Part shown: piece after piece, positions 1-6,682 of the stretch
How the letters are laid out: the number at the start of each line of letters is the position of its first letter
Position numbering within the stretch: the first letter of the stretch is position 1
Source: Pirellulaceae bacterium
Lineage (GTDB): Bacteria > Planctomycetota > Planctomycetia > Pirellulales > Pirellulaceae
Reading direction: 5' to 3'
Length of the DNA: 22,933 nucleotides
Assembly: GCA_013002105.1 (NCBI GenBank)
Contig: JABDKS010000095.1
Coordinates: forward strand, 1-22,933
The notes under the pieces: model-generated
What the model saw: only the letters and a program-made list of their open reading frames with translations
Database searches by the model: none
What the model was told of the DNA's origin: nothing
Translations under genes and position numbers: made by a program

Positions 1-416
1 CTGATCTGATAACGACCTATCAGATCAATGTCGATGGTCGCAGCGTGCGGCGGCGGTTCGCCGGAGGTTTACTGGGGCATTGGGCCATCTGGACTCAACA
101 AGCGGTGAGATTGCTGGGGGAATGCCACCGTTCGATGCGGGATCCGGGAATGCTTCCAGAATTGTTGATCCGCAATGGCGAAGTCACCGATTGCAATGCC
201 GTGATTTTTGATCCTGCACACGGATTCGCCGGCTGTATTCCTGCAATCTTAGAGATATTGCGTCGGCAAGGTTTGGTGCAAACAAATCTATGTCTGGATC
301 CAGCGGAGGTGCTCAGTGAAGGTCAGGCTCGCGAGCTTGACCGGATCTGCCAATCGTACCCCCATTTAGTCGACGATCGATTTGTCGAAGCCCACCGCGA
401 CGAATGGTTGCGATAA
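1..416 (+). CDS. Dihydrodipicolinate synthase family-like protein, 3' part only
   Basis: The reading frame is open from the window edge (codons begin at base 3) and stops at TAA 414-416, so only the C-terminal ~137 residues are present. The segment GGLLGHWAIWTQQAV, then VTDCNAVIFDPAHGFAGC, then LRRQGL, CLDPAEVLSEGQ and a closing YPHLVDD resembles the C-terminus of a DapA-like (dihydrodipicolinate synthase/N-acetylneuraminate lyase superfamily) protein common in planctomycetes. That match is from memory of the family. The catalytic lysine and barrel core lie upstream of the window, so neither activity nor substrate can be judged, and a sugar-acid aldolase is as likely as a lysine-pathway enzyme. 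Internal ATG codons are not taken as starts because the frame continues upstream. It converges on the small membrane-protein gene at 445-747. Confidence 0.5.
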   Translation, partial: DLITTYQINVDGRSVRRRFAGGLLGHWAIWTQQAVRLLGECHRSMRDPGMLPELLIRNGEVTDCNAVIFDPAHGFAGCIPAILEILRRQGLVQTNLCLDPAEVLSEGQARELDRICQSYPHLVDDRFVEAHRDEWLR

Positions 417-444
417 CGGGAAAGACGATCAATTCACCGAGTCA

Positions 445-747
445 TTATTTCAACAGGACATTGACTGTTAGACGACACACAACACCCAACAAGACGCCCG
501 TGCCCAGAAACGCAACTGCATCGATTGCTACGGTGATCCAAGTCTTTTGATTGGTGTTGGCTCGTTCGCCCGCACGAATCCAGCCCAGCACGCCAAGGAA
601 GGCGATGAACGAGAGCACCATTACGGTCACGGCAAATTTTGCTTTTTGTGGATTCGTCAGGTCTTCGGTCGGCTCTCCAAGTACCCACAAAGCAAAAATG
701 ATCGCGATGATGAGCGTCAGGCTCAGTAGGCTGCGAAGTGTGTACAT
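445..747 (-). CDS. Small three-helix membrane protein, unknown function
   Basis: A 100-residue protein starting at ATG (745-747) and ending in TAA. Three hydrophobic stretches are visible: about residues 8-24, 37-57 and 70-95. They are separated by a polar loop (GEPTEDLTNPQKAK) and a charged loop (RAGERANTNQK). There is no signal-peptidase site, no cysteine pair and no catalytic motif, so it is best called a small integral membrane protein. It begins 61 nt after the queC stop on the same strand and may be the last gene of the yhaM-queC unit. I do not recognise the family. It is believed real because the hydrophobic pattern is coherent and the competing frames here give only low-complexity polar peptides. 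Confidence 0.6.
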   Translation of the reverse strand: MYTLRSLLSLTLIIAIIFALWVLGEPTEDLTNPQKAKFAVTVMVLSFIAFLGVLGWIRAGERANTNQKTWITVAIDAVAFLGTGVLLGVVCRLTVNVLLK

Positions 748-808
748 GGGGACTGTTACGCTCGGTGGACAACCAGCATCGACCCTGGATCTGGATGCCG
801 GCTGGCTG

Positions 809-1504
809 CTAACTGGATGGATCGGCGATGCCGTTTTCCTGAAAGCCTTTGTTTCTTAACAAGCACGCGTCGCAGTGTCCGCACGCGATGCCGCCGACTT
901 TCGGATCGTAGCAAGACAACGTCATCGAATAATCGACGCCCAGTGCGAGTCCCTGGGCGATGATCTGCGCTTTCGTCAAATCGATCAGCGGCGTATGGAT
1001 CTTGATTCGATCGGTATCGGTCACCCCTGACTTGGTAGCCAGATTGGCCATGGTTTCATACGCAGCGATGTAGTCCGGGCGGCAATCGGGATAGCCACTG
1101 TAATCGAGTGCGTTCACGCCGATGAAGATGTCGTGAGCGGCGATTGTTTCAGCCAGTGCCAGAGCGAGCGACAAAAAGACGGTATTTCGAGCCGGCACGT
1201 AGGTAACGGGAATGGCATCGCCGATTTCGTCGACTGAATCCGCTTTGGGGACTGCGATGTTTTCGTCCGTTAAGGCCGATCCACCGAATTGTGCAAGATT
1301 GATGTCGACAATGCGATGCGATGCCGCTCCCAGGGTTTCGGCCAGTTGTGTGGCACGCTCGAGTTCATACTGATGGCGTTGGCCATACCGAAAACTAATT
1401 GCGTGCGAATCAAATCCACGCTCGCGTGCGATTGCTAGGCAGGTAGCGCTGTCGAGTCCACCCGAGAGTAGGACGACGGCGGGACGTCGCTGAGTGTCAG
1501 TCAC
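809..1504 (-). CDS. queC: 7-cyano-7-deazaguanine synthase QueC
   Basis: QueC converts 7-carboxy-7-deazaguanine to preQ0 with ATP and ammonia, in the cytoplasmic pathway to queuosine-modified tRNA. The 231-residue length is normal. The N-terminal PP-loop SGGLDS sits at residues 14-19, followed by [11 protein letters not shown], and [10 protein letters not shown] is the usual mid-protein motif. The four zinc-binding cysteines are at 198, 208, 211 and 214 near the C-terminus, so all expected functional residues are present. The start is GTG (1502-1504); no nearby ATG is in frame. It overlaps the last 8 nt of the yhaM-like gene, which implies co-transcription and probable translational coupling. 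No other queuosine gene (queD, queE, queF) is in the window, and no preQ1-type riboswitch can sit in front because the upstream sequence is coding. Confidence 0.95.
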   Translation of the reverse strand: MTDTQRRPAVVLLSGGLDSATCLAIARERGFDSHAISFRYGQRHQYELERATQLAETLGAASHRIVDINLAQFGGSALTDENIAVPKADSVDEIGDAIPVTYVPARNTVFLSLALALAETIAAHDIFIGVNALDYSGYPDCRPDYIAAYETMANLATKSGVTDTDRIKIHTPLIDLTKAQIIAQGLALGVDYSMTLSCYDPKVGGIACGHCDACLLRNKGFQENGIADPSS

Positions 1505-2462
1505 GTTTCTTCCAGAGTTTTCGGCCGATCGACGGGTTGTAATTGGTCCAATTGCCGTCAGCCGCGACGTCCGATTCGATCACACTCGTGAAGGATGTGA
1601 TTTTGGCATCCAGATTGTCAATGTGGTGCAGCGTGACGGCTTCCAATGTGACGGGCAGCTTGGGGCTACCAAAATCGAGTTGTCCGTGATGGCTGACAAT
1701 CAGGTGTTGCAAGTGAAGTCGCAGTTCGTCGGGATACGATTCTTGGCTGTTGGATTCCAGCTGGCTGATCTTTTCGTCCAACATTTGGACACCGATCACA
1801 ATGTGGCCGAGCATTTGACCGCGATCGGTGTAGGAAATTTCGCCGCCGGAGGAGAGTTCGTCGATTTTGCCAAGGTCATGCAGAAATGCGCCGAACATCA
1901 GCAGTTCGGTGTCGAGCTGGGGATACCGCGGACCGATCATTTGGCACAACTGCATCAAATCAATCGTGTGTCGCAGCAACCCGCCCGGGTAAGCGTGATG
2001 ATTGGAGACAGCGGCAGCGGCGCACTTCAACCGACCGACTAGTTCCGTATCCGCCAAGAATGTGTCACCCAGGGATCGCAGATGGACGTTTTTGAATCCG
2101 CCGATCAGTTCACGCAATTGCGCTTCGAGACGGTCGGCTTGGTTGGCGTCGAAACGCTCGAAGTCTTCGGTGTTGACCTCCGAAGCGTCCATTCGTTCGA
2201 TGCCCGAAACGATGACTTGCAGATTACCGTTGTGGACTTGAGTCCGACCGCGACAAAAAACGTAGTCTCCGCGGTCGAACGAGTCGAAAATTCGTTCGTC
2301 AGCATTCCACAACATCGCTGCGATGGTTCCGGAGCGATCAGCCAAACGCATCAGGATGTACTTGCCACCTTGCCGATTGACGCGGAGCTGTTTGTCGGCG
2401 GCACGAAACGATTGTTCGATGGACGCGCCATCGGTCAGTTCCGAAATAGGTGTTCGATTCAC
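1497..2462 (-). CDS. YhaM-like 3'-5' exoribonuclease (OB-fold + HD domain)
   Basis: From the GTG at 2460-2462 the product is 321 residues. An OB-fold nucleic-acid-binding module (about residues 5-95, starting [11 protein letters not shown], with [15 protein letters not shown]) precedes an HD metal-dependent phosphohydrolase domain. Visible metal-site residues include H165 (GGLLRHT), H195-D196 ([10 protein letters not shown]), H220 (GHIVIG), the H258-H259 pair (SHHGQ) and D282. This domain order is that of YhaM/CBF1-type exoribonucleases, which trim RNA (and in some cases DNA) 3' ends. The frame stays open up to another GTG at 2520-2522, but the extra 20 residues would be encoded by a C-rich leader tract and look non-native, so I prefer the internal GTG. 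It leads the yhaM-queC unit and is divergent from the kinase gene. Confidence 0.88.
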   Translation of the reverse strand: MNRTPISELTDGASIEQSFRAADKQLRVNRQGGKYILMRLADRSGTIAAMLWNADERIFDSFDRGDYVFCRGRTQVHNGNLQVIVSGIERMDASEVNTEDFERFDANQADRLEAQLRELIGGFKNVHLRSLGDTFLADTELVGRLKCAAAAVSNHHAYPGGLLRHTIDLMQLCQMIGPRYPQLDTELLMFGAFLHDLGKIDELSSGGEISYTDRGQMLGHIVIGVQMLDEKISQLESNSQESYPDELRLHLQHLIVSHHGQLDFGSPKLPVTLEAVTLHHIDNLDAKITSFTSVIESDVAADGNWTNYNPSIGRKLWKKRD

Positions 2463-2492
2463 GGCAAGCTCAAGAAAGGAAAGAACAGAACA

Positions 2493-2508
2493 GGGCAGAG
2501 TAGGGTGG
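2493..2508 (-). promoter_or_regulatory. C-rich leader element, variant copy (yhaM)
   Basis: The plus strand reads GGGCAGAGTAGGGTGG, so the coding (minus) strand is a C-rich tract of the form CCACCCTACTCTGCCC. It ends 30 nt before the preferred GTG start of the yhaM-like gene. It is a degenerate relative of the identical 14-mers at ribF and larB. The function is unknown. Confidence 0.35.
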
Positions 2509-2633
2509 TCCGCGGGAGCCACCGCCCAAAGGATGGCTCCAAGGTGGGTCTTTTGGCAAGGCCCTGAAAAGGCGTTTTGCGGGTGAATCGCTGGTCCAAT
2601 TGAATCGAATTTCGTCCGTCGTGTGCCTAAGCA

Positions 2634-2662
2634 TTGCTACCCAAGGAAGCAGTGTTTAACTT
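2634..2662 (+). promoter_or_regulatory. Candidate sigma70-type promoter for the kinase gene
   Basis: TTGCTA (2634-2639), a 17-nt spacer and TAACTT (2657-2662) match the vegetative -35/-10 layout reasonably well. The element lies about 130 nt upstream of the kinase ATG in the divergent yhaM/kinase gap. Consensus match alone is weak evidence. Confidence 0.3.
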
Positions 2663-2794
2663 TTTTGTCCGCGAGGAGGATGATTTTTTCTCCGTCCGGT
2701 GGCGCGGGGCTTTATCCTGTTCCACAGAGTTGGCCTGTTTTGCCGTGTGGATGGTTCGCACGAGTCCCCATCGTTTCTGACCTCTTTGCCTTGC

Positions 2795-4501
2795 ATGACT
2801 GCTGAAACGCCCAGCTACGAATTTCTGGAACCACCAAAGCGGGAGGGTGAAATCGGCCGGTTGGGCCCATACCGAGTCTTTCGACAACTTGGCCGCGGTG
2901 GAATGGGCGAAGTTTTTCAGGCGGTCGATTCGCGTCTGAAACGAAACGTCGCGCTGAAGGTGATGAACAAGAAAGTCGCCGGGACCAAGCACAGTCGGCG
3001 TCGTTTCGTCGATGAAGCGCGATCGATGGCGGCGATTCATCACGAAAATGTTGTCATTATCTTCGAAGTCGGCGTGAAGAACGAAACCCCGTTCATGGCA
3101 ATGGAGATGCTCAAGGGGAAAACGCTGCTGCAGTGGAAACAATCGGGACGATTGTTCAGTGATGAAGAGATCATTGAGATGGGGATGCAAATGTCGCGTG
3201 GGCTTGCGGCGGCTCATCAATGCGGCATCGTGCATCGCGACATCAAGCCTGCCAATATTTGGATCGAAGAAACCACCGGACGCGTCAAGATTCTGGATTT
3301 TGGCTTGGCACTTGCGGGCGTCAGCATCGACAGTTTGTCTGGTCGCGGCAGCGTTGTCGGATCGCCCGGCTACCTGTCACCCGAACAGGCGCGTGATGAT
3401 CCGTTGGACGACCGCTCGGATCTCTATAGTCTCGGAGTTGTGCTGTATGAATTGTGCGTTGGAAAGTTGCCGTCGACTGCGAAAAGCATGCCCGGGCATT
3501 TGATTGCGATTTTGGAACACGATCCGCCATCGATTTTGGAATTGAATCCAGATATCAAACCAGCTCTGGCCGATGTAATTCATTGCTTGTTGTCCAAGGA
3601 AGCACGCGACCGGCCGTCCAATGCCGTTCACTTGGAAGAGATGTTGGAGTACGCCGCCCAAGCGCCGTATGAGCAAGAATTGGAGCCATTGGAACCGCTG
3701 GACGAGGAGGTTGCCGAGGTTGCTGATGCGGGCACAGGGAGTATCCAGCCCGCCGCGGCGTCGATCAGCATTACCCCAACAGACTCTGGGAAGCCTGGTG
3801 CCGCATCGCAGACATCCTCGAATTTGTCGGGTAGCTTGAATGTGTCCGGTAAATCAACCACCGCGTCGAAACGATCGGCAAAGAAGAAACGGAGATCGCG
3901 AAAAGCGGCGACCGCTCCAGCGGATGTTGCTCACGGCGATTCGACGCAAGTAAACGGATTGAAATGGCCGCTGGTGATCGCAGCATTAAGTTTGCTGTTG
4001 GTATCGCCTGTCATTTATTGGTTGGTCACACGTCCAGACGTCGTGCCCAATGACCCGTTGCCCGAAACGCCGATCACCCAGCGTCCCACCGCACCACAAG
4101 TGACGCTGGCAATGCTGAAACCACTTTCGTTGACGGCTGCGACGGTCGAGTCGGACAGCGTGCAATTGGGAAACGCGGTTCAATGCACCGTCACTTTAAA
4201 GAACGAGGCACAAGATGCTTCGGGGGATCCCCGTGTTGCGACCGCCAAGGCCCGAGACGCTGCGGTGCTGGCGGTGTATGCAAAAATCAAGGGAGGTGAC
4301 AAGAAGCGGATGGCCACGCAAAAACTCAGGCCGAGGGATTTGCCGGCACCGGGTCGCGAAATGCAACGAACCATTCCAGTGTTCACCAGTGGCTTGGAGC
4401 CAAAGTCATGTGAGCTGATTTTTGAGTTGCAAACGCCCAAGGCTGAACTGGTCAGTTCAACGAAAGCTGCGATCGAGATCGTTGCCCCAAAGCGGCCATG
4501 A
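2795..4501 (+). CDS. Membrane-anchored Hanks-type Ser/Thr protein kinase
   Basis: From ATG 2795 the protein is 568 residues. The cytoplasmic kinase domain (about 26-288) is complete: glycine loop GRGGMG at 33-38, VALK lysine K55, HRDIKPAN with catalytic D149 and N154, metal-binding DFG at 168-170, SPEQ in the APE position near 195-198, and DRSDLYSLGVVLYEL after it. An acidic then Ser/Thr/Lys-rich linker (about 295-388, including KKKRRSRK) leads to a single membrane helix (~391-412). About 155 extracytoplasmic residues follow and look beta-rich; no PASTA, WD40 or TPR repeats are visible. The frame opens at a GTG at 2699, but those 32 extra residues are unlike a kinase N-terminus. The next gene encodes a sigma-factor-like protein in the same direction, suggesting a signalling pair. 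The input signal is unknown. Confidence 0.93.
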   Translation: MTAETPSYEFLEPPKREGEIGRLGPYRVFRQLGRGGMGEVFQAVDSRLKRNVALKVMNKKVAGTKHSRRRFVDEARSMAAIHHENVVIIFEVGVKNETPFMAMEMLKGKTLLQWKQSGRLFSDEEIIEMGMQMSRGLAAAHQCGIVHRDIKPANIWIEETTGRVKILDFGLALAGVSIDSLSGRGSVVGSPGYLSPEQARDDPLDDRSDLYSLGVVLYELCVGKLPSTAKSMPGHLIAILEHDPPSILELNPDIKPALADVIHCLLSKEARDRPSNAVHLEEMLEYAAQAPYEQELEPLEPLDEEVAEVADAGTGSIQPAAASISITPTDSGKPGAASQTSSNLSGSLNVSGKSTTASKRSAKKKRRSRKAATAPADVAHGDSTQVNGLKWPLVIAALSLLLVSPVIYWLVTRPDVVPNDPLPETPITQRPTAPQVTLAMLKPLSLTAATVESDSVQLGNAVQCTVTLKNEAQDASGDPRVATAKARDAAVLAVYAKIKGGDKKRMATQKLRPRDLPAPGREMQRTIPVFTSGLEPKSCELIFELQTPKAELVSSTKAAIEIVAPKRP

Positions 4502-4685
4502 CGTGGCATCGGAACGCTTCGGAGCGGTCGGTGTTCGCATCGGCCAATCGATTTTGACGCCTGGGCAAATCGGGTCGCATTTTCGCAGCAATCCGGTGGT
4601 TTGGCCGTGTGGATTTGCGGAAGTGATTCTCTGGGCAGTGGTCTGTCAAAATGTCTGTTGGACCCCTCGTTCGCGTCGGATCTGT

Positions 4686-4691
4686 TTATAC
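4686..4691 (+). promoter_or_regulatory. Candidate -10 element just upstream of the sigma-like gene
   Basis: TATACT lies 8 nt before the ATG at 4700, so a transcript from it would start at or almost at the start codon and be leaderless. No good -35 is found at 16-18 nt spacing. The nearest TTGGAC is about 23 nt upstream, which is too far for sigma70. Confidence 0.25.
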
Positions 4692-4699
4692 TGAAACAC

Positions 4700-5392
4700 A
4701 TGACTGCTGGCCCTTCGTCCGATTCCAAGCTGAACTCCTCGGTGAACCTGGTGCGATCTTCGCATTCATGGACCGAGGCGGATAGCGCCGCCGGTTTTGT
4801 ACTGCGGTATTTGTCACCCATGCGTCGACAATTGGCGTCGGTTTTGGGTAGCACGGAGGAAGCAGACGAAGCGTTGAAGTTGTTGTTGGGTCATTTGGTA
4901 CAAGCCGGTTTTGGCGAGCACAAACGGGGTCGCTTGCGTGACTTTCTCGTTCGTGGGATTCGCTCCTGTGCAAAAGCTCGAATGGGTGAGTTGCCCGAAG
5001 CCGACCGTCGCGAGTTGAACCTCGATGGTGTGACGCTTGGATCTCGTGAGTGGATCAGTTTTTGGCGAGAATGTTTGCTCGACCGCGCGTGGCGCGCGTT
5101 GGAGCGTCACGAACACAGCCATGACGATGAACCGGTGTTCTCTGTATTAAACGCGGCAACCGCTGACTCAAGTGCGACCTCCGATGTATTGGCGGCCAGA
5201 ATCAGGGAAGAATTTGGCGTCGAAATAGATTCCAGTCAGATCGAAAAAATCCTACCTTTAGCGCGCGCCCTGTTCGCGCAATTAATTGCTGACGAAGTCG
5301 TCGAAACGTTGGAGAGCCCCAGCAAAGCAGATGTCAAAGAAGAGATTAAAGCTTTGGGAATGGCTCAGGCATTCAGCGGTCTGACGGTTTAA
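4700..5392 (+). CDS. Kinase-adjacent ECF-like sigma factor (divergent planctomycete type)
   Basis: A 230-residue protein from ATG 4700. The pattern matches my memory of divergent ECF-type sigma factors in planctomycetes. A sigma2-like block covers about 33-92 (VLRYLSPMRRQLASVLG, STEEADEALK, KRGRLRDFLVRGIRS). FWRECLLDRAWRALER follows at about 121-136. A sigma4-like helix-turn-helix region covers about 160-204 (LAARIREEFGVEIDSSQIEK, ARALFAQLIADEV). A conserved-looking tail follows (ADVKEEIKALGM). It would direct RNA polymerase to a regulon controlled by the neighbouring membrane kinase, which ends 198 nt upstream on the same strand. The longer frame from 4601 is rejected because the added residues have no similarity to the family. 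The sigma2 region is divergent, so a helix-turn-helix regulator or adaptor role remains possible. Confidence 0.65.
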   Translation: MTAGPSSDSKLNSSVNLVRSSHSWTEADSAAGFVLRYLSPMRRQLASVLGSTEEADEALKLLLGHLVQAGFGEHKRGRLRDFLVRGIRSCAKARMGELPEADRRELNLDGVTLGSREWISFWRECLLDRAWRALERHEHSHDDEPVFSVLNAATADSSATSDVLAARIREEFGVEIDSSQIEKILPLARALFAQLIADEVVETLESPSKADVKEEIKALGMAQAFSGLTV

Positions 5393-5395
5393 GCA

Positions 5396-5436
5396 ACCCG
5401 CCTATTTAGCTACCCACCTATTAACACCCGCCTGTA
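5396..5436 (+). repeat. Three short direct repeats after the sigma-like gene
   Basis: ACCCGCCTATT (5396), ACCCACCTATT (5412) and ACCCGCCTGTA (5426) are spaced 16 and 14 nt, starting 4 nt after the stop codon. They differ from each other at 1-3 positions. They could be protein-binding sites or a decayed tandem repeat. The rest of the gap to 5629 shows nothing recognisable. Confidence 0.4.
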
Positions 5437-5629
5437 AGTCGGCGCTGAAGCGACCGTCGCCAGGGGGTGTCGAATTACCATTTCACCGTCCAAGCCGACG
5501 CAATCCGCAGCGGCCAAAATCGGTAACCATCATCGAAGTGACTAGAAAGTGCCAACCGTGGCAGGGATACTGTTACGGACGGGATGTGAACGGAATCCAT
5601 ACGCATTACAGAGAACCAACCGGATCAAA

Positions 5630-6676
5630 ATGTTGAATCATCAAAGCCATCAAGCGTATGACGCGAAGCTCGTTTCGGTGGTCGGAACGCTATTACTGGT
5701 CGTCTTTACGGTCACTGGAGCAGCTCAAGAGTTTGTTTCGCCAGTGGATAGCGACGGACGTGTCGTCGATTTCGCCCGAGACATCGGACCGATCCTCAAG
5801 TCACGATGCCTGGAGTGCCATGGTCCCGACGATGCGAAAGAGGATTTCCGCGTCGATGACGTCGATAGCTTGATGTCCTACGTCGAGCCGGGGGATTTAG
5901 AGTCCAGCACAATGTACGTCGATTATTTGGCCATCGATGACGATGAGTCGATCATGCCTCCAAAGTCACACGGTGGTCCTTTGACCGCCGCCGAGCTGGC
6001 GTTGATTCGAGTCTGGATCGAAGAGGGAGCGCATTGGCCGGAGGATGTTGAGTTGACAGCCGAAGTCAAAAAGCCTGAGCCGGTCGCGCCACAATCATTG
6101 GTGGACCGCGTTTGGGCGTTTCAGGGATTTTTTCATCCTGCTACCGTTCATTTCCCAGTCGCTTTGTTGTTATTTGGAGCAGGCTTCGTCGTGCTGGGCT
6201 GGAAGTGGCCCACTGTGGGGACCCAAATACCACTGGCGTGCTTACTCTTTGGCGCTGTGACCGCTATCGCGGCGACAATGATGGGATGGTCGTTCGCGCA
6301 GGAGAAAGGCTACGCAAGCTGGACCAAATTTGATATGGACGATGAATTCTTTTGGCACCGTTGGGGTGGGCTGATCGTCACGGTAACCACCACTGTGATG
6401 GCGATCGTGGCGCTCATCGCGGTCAAAAACAAAAGTGAATCACTCACTCGTGTTTGGAAAATCGGTCTGCTTGTCGCTGCCGCCATGGTCGGGGCCGTAG
6501 GGCATCAAGGTGGTGAATTGACGTATGGTCATGATTTTTACCCTAAAGCGATTCGGATCCTGCTCGGTGCGAACGATCAGCAATCAGCCAACGAAATAAC
6601 ACAAGATCGCTTGACCGAATCGGAAAAACAGTTGAATTTGGCGGCCAGTCAATCGCCTCCGAAACAACGGGATTAA
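5630..6676 (+). CDS. Exported cytochrome c domain fused to a DUF2231-like membrane domain
   Basis: From ATG 5630 the product is 348 residues. A signal peptide is visible (hydrophobic GTLLLVVFTVTGAAQ, likely cut near residue 33). A planctomycete-type cytochrome c module follows: DFARDIGPILKSRCLECHGP, with heme cysteines C60 and C63, axial H64, and a likely Met ligand M109 in SIMPPKSHGG. WIEEGAHWP closes it. The second half carries four hydrophobic segments (about 173-192, 201-221, 246-266 and 275-291). FFHPATVHFPVALLLFG and DDEFFWHRWGG are typical of DUF2231-like membrane domains, and GHQGGELTYGH follows. The protein would place a periplasmic heme next to a membrane domain with conserved histidines. 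The frame extends upstream to a start at 5549, but the signal peptide fits the internal ATG. ppk1 starts 6 nt after the stop. Confidence 0.85.
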   Translation: MLNHQSHQAYDAKLVSVVGTLLLVVFTVTGAAQEFVSPVDSDGRVVDFARDIGPILKSRCLECHGPDDAKEDFRVDDVDSLMSYVEPGDLESSTMYVDYLAIDDDESIMPPKSHGGPLTAAELALIRVWIEEGAHWPEDVELTAEVKKPEPVAPQSLVDRVWAFQGFFHPATVHFPVALLLFGAGFVVLGWKWPTVGTQIPLACLLFGAVTAIAATMMGWSFAQEKGYASWTKFDMDDEFFWHRWGGLIVTVTTTVMAIVALIAVKNKSESLTRVWKIGLLVAAAMVGAVGHQGGELTYGHDFYPKAIRILLGANDQQSANEITQDRLTESEKQLNLAASQSPPKQRD

Positions 6677-6682
6677 TCAAAC

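Noticed and set aside
1494..2042. 182-codon plus-strand frame opposite the yhaM-like gene
   Set aside because: It is a shadow of the HD-domain coding region with no recognisable motif.
2627..3235. 202-codon minus-strand frame antisense to the kinase domain
   Set aside because: It mirrors the kinase catalytic region and has biased, histidine-rich composition; the plus strand encodes intact kinase motifs.
4180..4854. 224-codon minus-strand frame opposite the kinase 3' end and sigma-like gene start
   Set aside because: It is antisense to the kinase C-terminus and the start of the next gene. Its translation is Arg/Ser/Cys-rich with no domain, while the plus-strand genes have clear families.
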